Source: Parvicella tangerina (GTDB lineage Bacteria > Bacteroidota > Bacteroidia > Flavobacteriales_D > Parvicellaceae). Taken from it: a stretch of 64,000 nt of DNA. The stretch covers positions 620,001-684,000 of the forward strand of contig NZ_OU015584.1 in the NCBI RefSeq assembly GCF_907165195.1, in the 5' to 3' direction. Numbering within the stretch: the stretch's first letter is position 1; each line of letters starts with the position of its first letter. The notes below the pieces were generated by a model. The model was not told the origin of the DNA. It did no database searches and saw only the letters and a list, made by a program, of their open reading frames with translations. The position numbers were made by a program, and so were the translations under genes. Shown piece after piece: positions 17,350 to 26,232 of the stretch.

Positions 17350-18669
17350 TTAGTGATTTTTTTCTGCTATAGGGTTGCGAAAGAAATAATATGTTGCAAA
17401 AATTGCAAACAAATAGTAAAACCCTTTAGCTACCGTAAACCAATAGAGACTGATCCAGAAGTCATGATAAAGGTGATAGGATATTAAGATACTACCAACG
17501 GTTAAGAGAAGGTGCACCAAGTCAAAAACAATTAACGTTCGTTGACGATTAAGTTTGATGTAAACGTAAGATAGGGAGGACGAAACAAACATGATGCTCA
17601 TCCAGATTACCATGATTTTGATTACGGGGATGAGGTTTGTCCATTCTTTACCTAGTAAAGCTGGAGCCCATGAGTTAGGTACTGCGGAGACAATTACAAG
17701 AATCAAAAGACTTGTTATCACTAAGCGCTTCATCCAATAGGTGTAGTACGTTTTAAGTTCACCAATATCATTTATTTTGGCGATCTGACTATAAAACACT
17801 TGAGCAAAGGCGCTTGAAATGAAGGCAAGTCCCATGCCTAAATACTGTTTAGAAGTAGCTAAACTTCCAGTTAAGTCCTCACCATAGAATCGAATAAATA
17901 GATCAATAAAAATGAAGTTAATGAACGTACCAATAAAGGTGCTTGGGGTGGTGTAAAGAATAAAATCCTTATTTTTTTTAATAATTGTTTTTACCTCCTC
18001 TTTTGTAGCGTTAATCTTTTCATTCTGTGTTCGAACATATTTTCTGAGCAGCAGTACTCCAACCATACTGGTTCCTATATTCCTGCCGATAATAAGTCCT
18101 CCAGAAAGTAGTTTGCTCATTCCTAATCCTATCTGTGTGGCTGTAGTACCTGTGGTTTGATAGATCTTATTTCCAGCCAGGAAACTAAAATCTTGAGTTC
18201 TTGTAAACCAAGAACTTAGCACTTGTATAACACCTAAACTAATAATTGCTACTGGGATTAACAGATACATCCAAAGTTCTGATAATACATCCTTAAAACT
18301 AGAAAAGACAAGACTGCCAATTACGGCAACTAAGCTTCCGACTAATGCTGATAACAAAACAAGCTTTAGAGCTATATTTGTGAGAATTCTGGCTTTTCGT
18401 TCATCTTGTTCCAAAACTACCCCAGTTTCTAGTCGAAGGGCACCTACGGTGACGAAGATCATAACAAACTCAAAAAACCATGCAAAATTGGCAAAGTCTG
18501 CAGCAGAATAGAAGTATCGTTGTAAAAAAGGGAGTGCAGTAATAGTTATCAGGTGAGCACCTGCGGTCCCAGACATTAAGGTTAAAATGCTCTTGATAAA
18601 TGATTTATTCTCTTTTTTATCCAATTTATCGGGTAATTTGTTGACTGGTTTTACTGGGGTCTCGACCAA
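17350..18669 (-). CDS. Wzx-type polysaccharide flippase
   Basis: 439 aa with about 12 hydrophobic helices and the MOP-superfamily opening SGTAGAHLITITALPFLQRYFYSAADFANFAW, matching oligosaccharide flippases that move undecaprenyl-linked repeat units across the inner membrane. The start is a TTG at 18669 that overlaps the end of the GT2 gene by 44 nt; the first internal Met is at residue 32, inside the first helix, so an ATG start is unlikely, though a TTG at about residue 16 is possible. It is notable next to a Wzm/Wzt ABC exporter in the same operon. Confidence 0.85.
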   Translation of the reverse strand: MVETPVKPVNKLPDKLDKKENKSFIKSILTLMSGTAGAHLITITALPFLQRYFYSAADFANFAWFFEFVMIFVTVGALRLETGVVLEQDERKARILTNIALKLVLLSALVGSLVAVIGSLVFSSFKDVLSELWMYLLIPVAIISLGVIQVLSSWFTRTQDFSFLAGNKIYQTTGTTATQIGLGMSKLLSGGLIIGRNIGTSMVGVLLLRKYVRTQNEKINATKEEVKTIIKKNKDFILYTTPSTFIGTFINFIFIDLFIRFYGEDLTGSLATSKQYLGMGLAFISSAFAQVFYSQIAKINDIGELKTYYTYWMKRLVITSLLILVIVSAVPNSWAPALLGKEWTNLIPVIKIMVIWMSIMFVSSSLSYVYIKLNRQRTLIVFDLVHLLLTVGSILISYHLYHDFWISLYWFTVAKGFYYLFAIFATYYFFRNPIAEKNH

Positions 18670-19639
18670 GTATCACAAAGGACAATATTCCTTGTATATA
18701 GCCATTTCCGTAAGCCCAATGCAGAATCATGAACGCATAAACAACATAAAATATTTCGTTGATTTTTTTTGTCTTCATAATGGCGAAAGTCACCGCTGCT
18801 AAAAGGTAGATGGATAAACCAATAAGTAATGTCAAGAAAAAATAGACATGAAATAGACTTAGTATAAGGCCTGCATATACACTAGCTACGAATATTGCTG
18901 GAAACAGTTGACGGGCAGAAGTAATTGCCTTTACTTTTTTGTTTACATAAACTTTCCAATAGCCATATTGAAAATACTGCTTGTAGAGATTTTTAAAGGA
19001 GGCCCGCACATGATAATTAGACTTAATACGGTCTGTAAAGTAGATTTTAAAGTCATTGGAGATAAGTCTATAATTAAACTCATCATCTTGGTTGCGAATA
19101 AGCGATTCATCAAAGTAGCCAATTTGCTCAAAGACCTCTTTTCGATAAGCTCCAAAAGCTACTGTGTCTACCCAACCATCTTGTCCTCCAGTTCTGAATC
19201 GGGCATTTCCTACTCCAAATGGCGATGACATGGCTAATCCAATACGCCTGGCGGTTTCATTTTCGTAAATATTTTCAATAATACCACCTACACACCCAGC
19301 TTTTGATTGCTCTTTCAAGGTAAGCACATTATTGCGAATAAAGTCAACATCTACTGTAGCATGGGCTCCCAGTATGATTTTCACATCAGTATTCAGGTAT
19401 TTTAGACCAATATTTAGTCCGTTTGGTGTGCTTTTTTTGAGGTTCTCCAGTAGCGCTAAGTTTGGGTAGATGGAGGTAAGTTCAGAGACGACCTCCTTAG
19501 TTTTGTCTGTACTCATGCCGTCTACGACCACTACCATTACCTCTCCTTGGTATTTGGAGTTAAAAACGGATTCGATACAAGGTCGAATGGATCTCTCCTC
19601 GTTTCTACAAGGTATTACTACGCCTACACTATTGGTCAT
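18626..19639 (-). CDS. Family 2 glycosyltransferase
   Basis: 337 aa GT-A enzyme: VGVVIPCRNEERSI at the start, VVVDGMSTDKT for nucleotide-sugar binding, ILGAHATVDVDFI in the place of the DxD region, and FDESLIRNQDDEFNYRL as the acceptor-base (ED-type) motif. About two to three C-terminal membrane helices (residues 245-320) anchor it. It resembles succinoglycan-type transferases (ExoA-like). The ATG overlaps the O-antigen ligase stop by 4 nt. Sugar specificity cannot be told from sequence alone. Confidence 0.9.
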   Translation of the reverse strand: MTNSVGVVIPCRNEERSIRPCIESVFNSKYQGEVMVVVVDGMSTDKTKEVVSELTSIYPNLALLENLKKSTPNGLNIGLKYLNTDVKIILGAHATVDVDFIRNNVLTLKEQSKAGCVGGIIENIYENETARRIGLAMSSPFGVGNARFRTGGQDGWVDTVAFGAYRKEVFEQIGYFDESLIRNQDDEFNYRLISNDFKIYFTDRIKSNYHVRASFKNLYKQYFQYGYWKVYVNKKVKAITSARQLFPAIFVASVYAGLILSLFHVYFFLTLLIGLSIYLLAAVTFAIMKTKKINEIFYVVYAFMILHWAYGNGYIQGILSFVILGRDPSKTSQQITR

Positions 19640-20835
19640 TCTTTTCTCCTTATTACGGACACCGCAAAGATACTATTCATAAATGCGATAAAAACTATAC
19701 CAGATTGAATTTGTAACATCGACTCCATCAACATGTTAATCGAGATTAATAGAATGAAAAGTAGATAGAATCTCCAGAGTGGTTTCCAAGCAACATAGAA
19801 AAACATAAAGATGAGTGTAATAATCCCAAGGATTCCACTTTTAGCCCAGCTCTCAAGAAATTGATTATGAGAATTAAGAGACTTACTCAGTAGTTTATCA
19901 TAGTTTCTCTCGAAATAAAGGTTGTCAAGTTCAGCGCTGAGGTCTCCAGTACCAACACCTGTTAAAGGTTGTTCTTTAATAATATCCCAACTCGCTTCCC
20001 AAACAAGTAATCTTGCACCCGTTGAAGATTCAACTTTAGTATCTGATGAGAGAGAGTTCCATACTTCATCTACCCTGGATTGTAGAGGAGAAATGGTAAG
20101 GTAGGCTCCAAATGCTATTAAACCCAATCCAAAAATGGTGAGGAAAGCATAGTTGAGTTTTCGCTTTTTCTGGAAAACTGCAATCAAACCAATTGAATTA
20201 ATCAAGAGCATGGTTACTATTCCAGCCTTTGACATTAGCAGAAGAACAAAGATCGAGATGACTGAGATGAGCGCAAATTTACTCAGGCTGGTTTTGAAAT
20301 AGTAAGTTTTCACACTACCAGCGTTGAGAAGTGATAAGTATAAATAAATCAATGAAACATTCCCATACATAGCCATGTAGCTGGGATGATGAAAGTAAGA
20401 AAGATCGGCATAATAAAAAGCCTTGAGCTCACCTCCTAAAGAGAAACGATAGATAGCAACGGCAAGACAAATGATAAGGGAGACAACAACACCAAAAGTG
20501 AAGAAGGAAAAAATCCGATTGATATAATGACCAATGTTGATTTTTGAAATACCAAATACAACTGGAAAGATCAGAAATGATAAGCTGTGTTCTATTTCTT
20601 TCCAGCCTGAAGAGACATCGACAGTCCAGAGCATTCCAACACAAAGCCAAACAAAATAAAGGAGTAGCGGACTTAATTGGAGGAGAAAAGAGGCGTTTAT
20701 TTTTCGTGTATTAAATAAGGTAGATAGGAACAAAAAACCTATCGAATACCTAACCAAAGGTTGGTACAACGGGATTAAAAAGGCTGTTAAAGCAATCAGA
20801 ATGAAGTTGATATGATTAGCGTCTGTTTTCCTCAC
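19636..20835 (-). CDS. O-antigen ligase/polymerase (Wzy_C family)
   Basis: 399 aa with about 10-11 membrane helices and a periplasmic loop at about 245-320 containing ARLLVWEASWDIIKEQPLTGVGTGD and NSHNQFLESWAKSGI, the hallmark of the Wzy_C/WaaL family. Members either ligate O-antigen to lipid A-core or polymerise repeat units; the sequence does not decide between them. The start is GTG. It lies between GT4 and GT2 genes with 6-nt and 4-nt junctions, in the middle of the operon. Confidence 0.88.
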   Translation of the reverse strand: MRKTDANHINFILIALTAFLIPLYQPLVRYSIGFLFLSTLFNTRKINASFLLQLSPLLLYFVWLCVGMLWTVDVSSGWKEIEHSLSFLIFPVVFGISKINIGHYINRIFSFFTFGVVVSLIICLAVAIYRFSLGGELKAFYYADLSYFHHPSYMAMYGNVSLIYLYLSLLNAGSVKTYYFKTSLSKFALISVISIFVLLLMSKAGIVTMLLINSIGLIAVFQKKRKLNYAFLTIFGLGLIAFGAYLTISPLQSRVDEVWNSLSSDTKVESSTGARLLVWEASWDIIKEQPLTGVGTGDLSAELDNLYFERNYDKLLSKSLNSHNQFLESWAKSGILGIITLIFMFFYVAWKPLWRFYLLFILLISINMLMESMLQIQSGIVFIAFMNSIFAVSVIRRKE

Positions 20836-20841
20836 GACAAA

Positions 20842-21957
20842 CTATTTGTTGAGAATGTTTTCATAAAATGAAATCAACTTTTTTTCCTCGATATCCCAAT
20901 TTTTATTTGATAGCTCATTTTGTCTGTACAACTTCACGTTTGCTAAGTAACGGTGGTAATCATTTTTGATCGCAATAATCTGATTAGCGATATCTGTTGA
21001 ATTTTTCGGGTCAACAAATGCCGCGAATGAACCAAATTCTGTTTCCCAATACGGGATGTTCGACATTAATACAGGAACTTCATGAGTGGCATACTCAAAC
21101 GCTTTTATAGGCAAGGAGTTGAGATAGTTTGGTTCTTTGTATAGTGTGGCAATTCCTAGATTAGACTCCTGTATAAGCTCTTGGCACTTTTCATGGCTGA
21201 CAAAACCTGTTTCTTGAATTTTTTCCCTGTTAGTAACTAGGGAAAGACATTCATTACGAAATTCTTCAGATTCCCATTTGCCAACTAGGGTTAGCTGATA
21301 TTCTGGTGATAGTTGATTCATCGCAGCACAAACTTCTTTTATGCCTCTGATCCTGGTCAGTCCGCCAACGTAAATGATTGAAAACAGGTCGTTTTCTTTT
21401 TTAACGATAGGTTCAGAAGAAAAAGGATAATTGTAAATCGTTTCCGTGTTTTTATTATCGAATTGATTGGTGATCTCGGGTAAGACAGAAATGATTCCAG
21501 AGCATTTTCTGCCAATTCTTTTTTCATAGGAGTTGTAAACGGAAGCAATCCATTTTCTTAAGAAGCCCGGCTTAATCCATTTTTTTGAGAGAATGGTTTT
21601 CGGCACATCCTCGTGAGAATCATAAATAACCTCTTTTCCTTTTTTTCTGAAGGTGCCCACTCCAGATAGAAGCTCAGGATCGTGCAGATGATAGATGTCT
21701 GCATTCAGTTCTAAAGCTTTCTTAATGACCTTTTTTTTGAGAAATATTATGCGTATTAGACGACTGTAGTTTTTCGGGAAATCAACACTAACAACATGAA
21801 CATTATTAATACAATCATCTGGCGCATTTGTCGCAACCAAATAGACCTTTTTTGCATGTTTTGCTACAGATATAGCTTCTTTCTTAAAGATACGAATATC
21901 GTCCCATGGGTGAACAGAAGTAACATGACAAACTACCTTATTTTTGAGCGTAGACAA
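20842..21957 (-). CDS. Family 4 glycosyltransferase
   Basis: 371 aa GT-B fold enzyme. The N-terminal domain has CHVTSVHPWDDIRIFKKEA and DIYHLHDPELL; the C-terminal domain has IYVGGLTRIRGI (donor-binding start) and ESNLGIATLYKEP...LPIKAFEYATHEVPVLMSN, the EX7E-type region. The start is a TTG two nt after the Wzt stop; no ATG or GTG lies near enough. Predicted cytoplasmic, adding a sugar to the lipid-linked polysaccharide. Donor and acceptor unknown. Confidence 0.9.
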   Translation of the reverse strand: MSTLKNKVVCHVTSVHPWDDIRIFKKEAISVAKHAKKVYLVATNAPDDCINNVHVVSVDFPKNYSRLIRIIFLKKKVIKKALELNADIYHLHDPELLSGVGTFRKKGKEVIYDSHEDVPKTILSKKWIKPGFLRKWIASVYNSYEKRIGRKCSGIISVLPEITNQFDNKNTETIYNYPFSSEPIVKKENDLFSIIYVGGLTRIRGIKEVCAAMNQLSPEYQLTLVGKWESEEFRNECLSLVTNREKIQETGFVSHEKCQELIQESNLGIATLYKEPNYLNSLPIKAFEYATHEVPVLMSNIPYWETEFGSFAAFVDPKNSTDIANQIIAIKNDYHRYLANVKLYRQNELSNKNWDIEEKKLISFYENILNK

Positions 21958-21959
21958 AA

Positions 21960-22706
21960 TTAAGAGTTTATGTATTTCTGAATAACCTCTTCAGTATTGC
22001 CCTCATACATTAGTTGGCCCTTATTAATCCAAATACATTTGTTGGCAAACTTTTTTACAGACTCAAGATCATGACTTACAATAATAATTGTTTGGCCACT
22101 ATTCATGATTTCCAGCATTTTTTCCTGACTCTTCTCCCTGAATTTTCGGTCGCCAACACCAAGCACTTCATCTATGAGCATGATATCTCGCTTAAGGAAT
22201 ACAGCGATTGAAAAACCGAGTCTAGCTCGCATCCCAGAAGAATAGTTTTTTACTGGTTCAAAGATAAATTTTCCTAATTCGGAAAAAGAGATGATCTCAT
22301 TTACATGCTGTTCAATCTCCTTTTTAGAGAACCCCATGATCACACCATTAAGAAAAATATTGTCATATCCAGAAAGATTCTTTTTAAACCCTGTTCCCAG
22401 CGATAGTAATGGGGATATAGATCCGTAAACATCAAGCTTTCCTTCGTCTAGACTGTATACGCCAGCAATGGTTCTTAAAAGGGTGCTTTTGCCTGATCCA
22501 TTAGAGCCAACTACGCCTAGAATATCACCTTTATTTACAGTGAAACTAATATTTCTTAATGCCCAGAAATCACCAGAATCTTGCGTTGATCTCACTGTAT
22601 TTCCCTGCGCAATCACATCTTTTAAGGTGCGACTGAACTTTTTATAGCCAGACTTGCCAGTTTTAAATTTTATACCCAGATTAGAAGCATTAATAATAAG
22701 ACTCAT
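21960..22706 (-). CDS. Polysaccharide ABC exporter, ATP-binding subunit (Wzt-like)
   Basis: 248 aa ABC ATPase: Walker A GSNGSGKST, signature YSSGMRARLGFS, Walker B MLIDEVLGVGD and H-loop VSHD. The opening (GIKFKTGKSGY) and the MFEP-like insertion are typical of the O-antigen/teichoic-acid export subfamily. It ends soon after the ATPase core, so it lacks the C-terminal carbohydrate-binding domain present in O9a-type Wzt; it is more like KpsT/TagH or chain-capping-independent Wzt. Coupled to the permease gene by a 4-nt overlap. Confidence 0.93.
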   Translation of the reverse strand: MSLIINASNLGIKFKTGKSGYKKFSRTLKDVIAQGNTVRSTQDSGDFWALRNISFTVNKGDILGVVGSNGSGKSTLLRTIAGVYSLDEGKLDVYGSISPLLSLGTGFKKNLSGYDNIFLNGVIMGFSKKEIEQHVNEIISFSELGKFIFEPVKNYSSGMRARLGFSIAVFLKRDIMLIDEVLGVGDRKFREKSQEKMLEIMNSGQTIIIVSHDLESVKKFANKCIWINKGQLMYEGNTEEVIQKYINS

Positions 22707-23479
22707 AGCGCTTTTGAAATTCTATTTCCAAATTTTTGAATGATTAATAACCCCAAGGTAAAAAAGAGGATCCCGTATGCAAGGTAGATCAAAATTGAGA
22801 GATCTGGCCCAACTCCATTCACTAAAATGTTCTTACAGTTTTCAAATAAAGAAGCGAATGGATTAAGAGCGACAAAAGCCTCTTGATATTGTTCTGGAAG
22901 GTCAGCTATGACATACAATGCAGGAGATAAGTAAAACCCAATTCTAAGGACAAAATTCAATATGTTTTGGAGATCTGGAAAAAACACACCAACAACGGAA
23001 ACAATCATTGAAACTCCGAAGACAAAAATGAATTGAATTAAGATAAGAGGTATAATCCATAGCATTACAGGGGAGAAATGAACGTCATAAAATCCAAGCA
23101 TTACAAAAAGTACGATCAGTCCCATGATATAATTAACACCACCAATTATTACTGCATTAAGCGAAAAGATGGAAAGAGGAAAGCGCACGGTTTGAATGAG
23201 CTGAGCGTTTGAAATGAATGCTTTTACCGAACTATTTACACTGTATGTAAACCATCGCCAAGGTAGAAGCGCAGAAAATAACAAAACAGGAAATAACGGA
23301 CCTCCTCTTTGAAAAATAACGGAAACCAAAACGACATAGACCAGCATGACAAAGAAAGGATCAAGAACAGCCCAACCAATACCTAACATCTTGTTCTTGT
23401 ATAGACTCTTCAATTCTGAAGAGGCAAAGTACTTGACTAGATCTCTTTTCTTTATGAGACTATTAATTTCTGATATCAT
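22703..23479 (-). CDS. Polysaccharide ABC exporter, permease subunit (Wzm-like)
   Basis: 258 aa ABC-2 permease with about six helices and the family's ELKSLYKNKMLGIGWAVLDPFFVMLVY, LLPWRWFTYSVN and LRIGFYLSPALYVI...ALNPFASLFENCKN motifs. It pairs with the adjacent ATPase to export undecaprenyl-linked polysaccharide across the inner membrane. It overlaps both neighbours by 4 nt (GT4 upstream, Wzt downstream). Confidence 0.93.
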   Translation of the reverse strand: MISEINSLIKKRDLVKYFASSELKSLYKNKMLGIGWAVLDPFFVMLVYVVLVSVIFQRGGPLFPVLLFSALLPWRWFTYSVNSSVKAFISNAQLIQTVRFPLSIFSLNAVIIGGVNYIMGLIVLFVMLGFYDVHFSPVMLWIIPLILIQFIFVFGVSMIVSVVGVFFPDLQNILNFVLRIGFYLSPALYVIADLPEQYQEAFVALNPFASLFENCKNILVNGVGPDLSILIYLAYGILFFTLGLLIIQKFGNRISKAL

Positions 23480-24849
23480 GATGCGATCAGTTCATTGTAT
23501 ATGTTTAACAACTTTTCTTCCTCATTTTCCCAGCGAAAGTCTAAAGCGGCCTGTTTAGTGTTTGCCTTGTAGGAAGTCCGGAGCTTGTCATTGGCTAAAA
23601 CTTCATTCAGACTTTCAGCAATTGATTCTGGTGATTCAGGATCAAATGTAACTCCAATATTATATTTCCCAATAACTCTTTTTAATTCAGGAAAGTCGCT
23701 TCCAGCTATAGGAACGTTAGCGTTGATGTACTCAAAGAGTTTGTTAGGACTAGTATAGTAGTTGTTTAATCCAACAAACTGATATGGAATAACTCCTACA
23801 TCGGCAGACTTAGAATTGTTTAGCAGTTCGTTTTGAGGAACTCCAGGAGTGAAAATTACACGATCCTCAAGTTTTAGAGTCTGTGTAAGCTCTTTCAGTT
23901 CGTTCTCTAGATTTCCCCATCCCATAAAAACAATCACGCCTTCAGTTAGATATTGAGCTGATTTAATTAGATTTTGAAGTCCTCGATTAGGTGCGAATCC
24001 ACCTTGATATAATACTATTTTAGTACTTGGTGAAAGTTTTAATCTTTCTCTCAAAACATCTTCATCGGTCAATGTGATTTTGTCATTTACCTCTGGGCAA
24101 TTGAAAATAATTTTGGGAGCTTTTGTTAAGTTATATCGTTCAATCAGTTCTTCGGCAATAGATTGGTTTACAGTAATCAATTGATCAACTTTTGGTGCAT
24201 ATTTTCTCTCCAGTCGCGTGTATAGCTTTCTTTCAATTTTTTTTAGACCACTCATTTCCGTATAGAGTTCATGAGCATCATAAACTACCTTGGCATTAGT
24301 GGGTTGAGCACACTTGTATGCTGTCGGAACGGTATGCAAGTCGTGACCGTGATAAATATCTGAGGGTTCTTCCAGACAATAAACTTTAGTCTTTTTATAA
24401 AAATCATGAAAGCAGAGTGGCTTATGCACTAGCATCAAAGGTTTTTTTAAGGTGTACCTGAAGAATATCCTCAGAAAACCTTTGATCAAACCAGAAGCAC
24501 TTTTTTGTGACAAGGCCTCTGACTGATCAAGCTTTTGTGTATCTTCATTATCCTCTTTGACCAATTTGTTTCCGTATTCTTCCCTCAATTCAGATAATGG
24601 TTTAAGCTTTGTTCTTGAGAAAATACTTTTAATATCTCCTTTGAATAATCGATAATGCAAAGGGTTCTTAAGAACCCGAATAATTTCAATACCATCTCTT
24701 ACTTCGTAAGGTATTGTTTGTTTGTCAAGAACCGCAAATATTTTCACGTTATATCCAGCATTCACTAACGATGCTGCTTCTTTTAGTACGCGTGCATCTT
24801 TATCACAGTTATTATACACAAACATCGTAACTTTAGTCCCTCTCATCAT
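23476..24849 (-). CDS. Family 4 glycosyltransferase
   Basis: 457 aa from the ATG at 24849, which puts the first strand of the GT-B fold (KVTMFVYNNC) within the first ten residues. The frame extends 14 codons to a TTG at 24891, and since TTG starts recur in this operon that longer form cannot be excluded. Features: DIYHGHDLHTVPTA and KVVYDAHEL in the acceptor domain, then VLYQGGFAPNRGLQNL, GWGNLENEL and SPNKLFEYINANVPIAGSD in the donor domain. An insertion of about 60 charged residues (about 85-140) interrupts the N-terminal domain. Sugar specificity unknown. Confidence 0.88.
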   Translation of the reverse strand: MMRGTKVTMFVYNNCDKDARVLKEAASLVNAGYNVKIFAVLDKQTIPYEVRDGIEIIRVLKNPLHYRLFKGDIKSIFSRTKLKPLSELREEYGNKLVKEDNEDTQKLDQSEALSQKSASGLIKGFLRIFFRYTLKKPLMLVHKPLCFHDFYKKTKVYCLEEPSDIYHGHDLHTVPTAYKCAQPTNAKVVYDAHELYTEMSGLKKIERKLYTRLERKYAPKVDQLITVNQSIAEELIERYNLTKAPKIIFNCPEVNDKITLTDEDVLRERLKLSPSTKIVLYQGGFAPNRGLQNLIKSAQYLTEGVIVFMGWGNLENELKELTQTLKLEDRVIFTPGVPQNELLNNSKSADVGVIPYQFVGLNNYYTSPNKLFEYINANVPIAGSDFPELKRVIGKYNIGVTFDPESPESIAESLNEVLANDKLRTSYKANTKQAALDFRWENEEEKLLNIYNELIAS

Positions 24850-24914
24850 AGCAGAATTAATCGGCAAAGTTACGATTATTTGTTTAGACAAGATTAGCCC
24901 ATCAACCCCATGGT

Positions 24915-25841
24915 TTAGGATAAGCGCTTAGAAAGTTTACGTTTGTCGCTGGTAATTGAGATCAATGGTGTTAGTTCCCCCCCAAAACCTCTAAAGAACT
25001 TTTCTATAGATGGAATTTGCGAGCCGGCAAAATTGAATTGCTGGGATTTCTCTTTACAGAGTAGTATACAATTCCATAGAGCAAATGTGCCAAGGAATGA
25101 TTGGCCTTTTTCTCCAGAGTTCCAACCAAACATGTAAGTAGACTCGTTACCCAATGTAAGACAAGAGGAAAGAGCTAGAAGATCATGATCTTTGTAAATG
25201 CCAACTGTTGTGAGGCTTTCTTTAGCGGTTAGCGCACTAAGCTGTTTTACAATCTGTTCATTAAATTTCGCCTTTTTACTGGATAGCGTTTCAAAAGCCT
25301 TTGAATAAACTATTTGTGGATCTGATATTTGTCTGACTTCTAAGGCTTGTTTTGAAGCGTCTCGAATGTTTTTTCGCCTCTGTGTTGACATGTTTTCAAG
25401 AAGTTGATCGGTATCTAGTGTCAGGTCAAGATAATAAGTGTACTTGATGCCTATTTTGAAATCGCTCCATAAGAAAGGTAGGGCATCAGTATATGAATAT
25501 GGCAGCACGATTTCCAGATAGTTGTGTTGTTCTCCTTTCAGGAAATCTGCTATGCACGATGCAATGTCATGATAAAAATTATTAACTTGAGCTTGGTTAT
25601 TGGCCATGCAACTGGATGTTAGTTGCACGTCAGTCAAGAAGGGCGGGGTAATCACATGTTTTTGCCACAGTTTATTAAAGCTATAAATAAAAAAACACCC
25701 CACAACATTGCCTCCCTTATCATTGATAACACAACATTCCAATGGATCCTCATAGATAGATTTTAAGAGGCAAAAAGCGTCTTTCAGCGTTGATTGTTCA
25801 AGCGCAGCTTCATTGTATACTTTGGTGACTTGATATTTCAA
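24915..25841 (-). CDS. FemAB/GNAT-like acyltransferase
   Basis: 308 aa. The central MSTQRRKNIRDASKQALEVRQ and the C-terminal GWNSGEKGQSFLGTFALWNCILLCKEKS...FNFAGSQIPSIEKFFRGFGGELTP are characteristic of the FemAB-like, acetyltransferase-6 group that occurs in polysaccharide clusters, where members are thought to acylate sugars. Start is TTG, 3 nt from the arsC stop. The substrate here is unknown, but the setting argues for modification of the surface polysaccharide rather than of peptidoglycan. Confidence 0.8.
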   Translation of the reverse strand: MKYQVTKVYNEAALEQSTLKDAFCLLKSIYEDPLECCVINDKGGNVVGCFFIYSFNKLWQKHVITPPFLTDVQLTSSCMANNQAQVNNFYHDIASCIADFLKGEQHNYLEIVLPYSYTDALPFLWSDFKIGIKYTYYLDLTLDTDQLLENMSTQRRKNIRDASKQALEVRQISDPQIVYSKAFETLSSKKAKFNEQIVKQLSALTAKESLTTVGIYKDHDLLALSSCLTLGNESTYMFGWNSGEKGQSFLGTFALWNCILLCKEKSQQFNFAGSQIPSIEKFFRGFGGELTPLISITSDKRKLSKRLS

Positions 25842-25844
25842 AAT

Positions 25845-26189
25845 CTAAAAGATATCCTTGATTGAAGAAGGTGGTCGTCCAATTACGGCTCTATCGTTAT
25901 TAACCACAATCGGACGTTCAATTAATTTAGGATGATCAAGCATTGCTTGCATGATTTCTTGATCTGACAAATCTTTATCTTTAAAATTCTCTTTAAAGAT
26001 GGTCTCTTTTGTTCTAAGAAGTTCTTTGGGTGAAATGCCTAATTTATGGATGACAGTTTTTAGTTCATTTTCTGAAAACGGTTCCTTTAGATAGAGCCGA
26101 GTTTCAAATTCAACGCCCATGTCGTCTAGGATTTTTAGACCTTCTCTTGACTTACCGCATCTTGGGTTATGATAAATTGTAATACTCAT
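25845..26189 (-). CDS. arsC: ArsC-family reductase (arsenate reductase-like)
   Basis: 114 aa thioredoxin-fold protein with HNPRCGKSREGL (catalytic Cys in the N-terminal motif), ELLRTKE and the C-terminal HPKLIERPIVV with the conserved arginine, all as in glutaredoxin-coupled arsenate reductases. The family includes arsenate reductases and Spx/YffB-like regulators; the RCGKSR motif and RPIV fit the reductase side. It is the first gene of the polysaccharide operon with its own perfect promoter, and no ars operon genes (arsB, arsR) are near, so an arsenic role here is uncertain. Confidence 0.9.
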   Translation of the reverse strand: MSITIYHNPRCGKSREGLKILDDMGVEFETRLYLKEPFSENELKTVIHKLGISPKELLRTKETIFKENFKDKDLSDQEIMQAMLDHPKLIERPIVVNNDRAVIGRPPSSIKDIF

Positions 26190-26193
26190 ACCG

Positions 26194-26201
26194 CAAAGGT
26201 A
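26194..26201 (-). promoter_or_regulatory. -7 element 4 nt before ATG (arsC operon)
   Basis: TACCTTTG on the - strand, an exact match to the Bacteroidota consensus, followed by CGGT and then the arsC ATG at 26189. It is the only promoter I see for the eleven-gene polysaccharide unit. Its first T is also the last base of the T tract of the giant gene's terminator, so promoter and terminator overlap. A TTTTG in the hairpin loop lies 14 nt upstream, shorter than the usual -33 spacing. Confidence 0.55.
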
Positions 26202-26228
26202 AAAAAAAGGAGGCTCAAAAGCCTCCTT
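26201..26228 (-). terminator. Rho-independent terminator of the SprB-repeat gene
   Basis: On the - strand, an AAGGAGGC / GCCTCCTT hairpin (8-bp stem, 6-nt loop) is followed by a run of eight T. It lies 5-32 nt after the stop codon of the giant gene and separates it from arsC. Confidence 0.85.
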
Positions 26229-26232
26229 TAAC

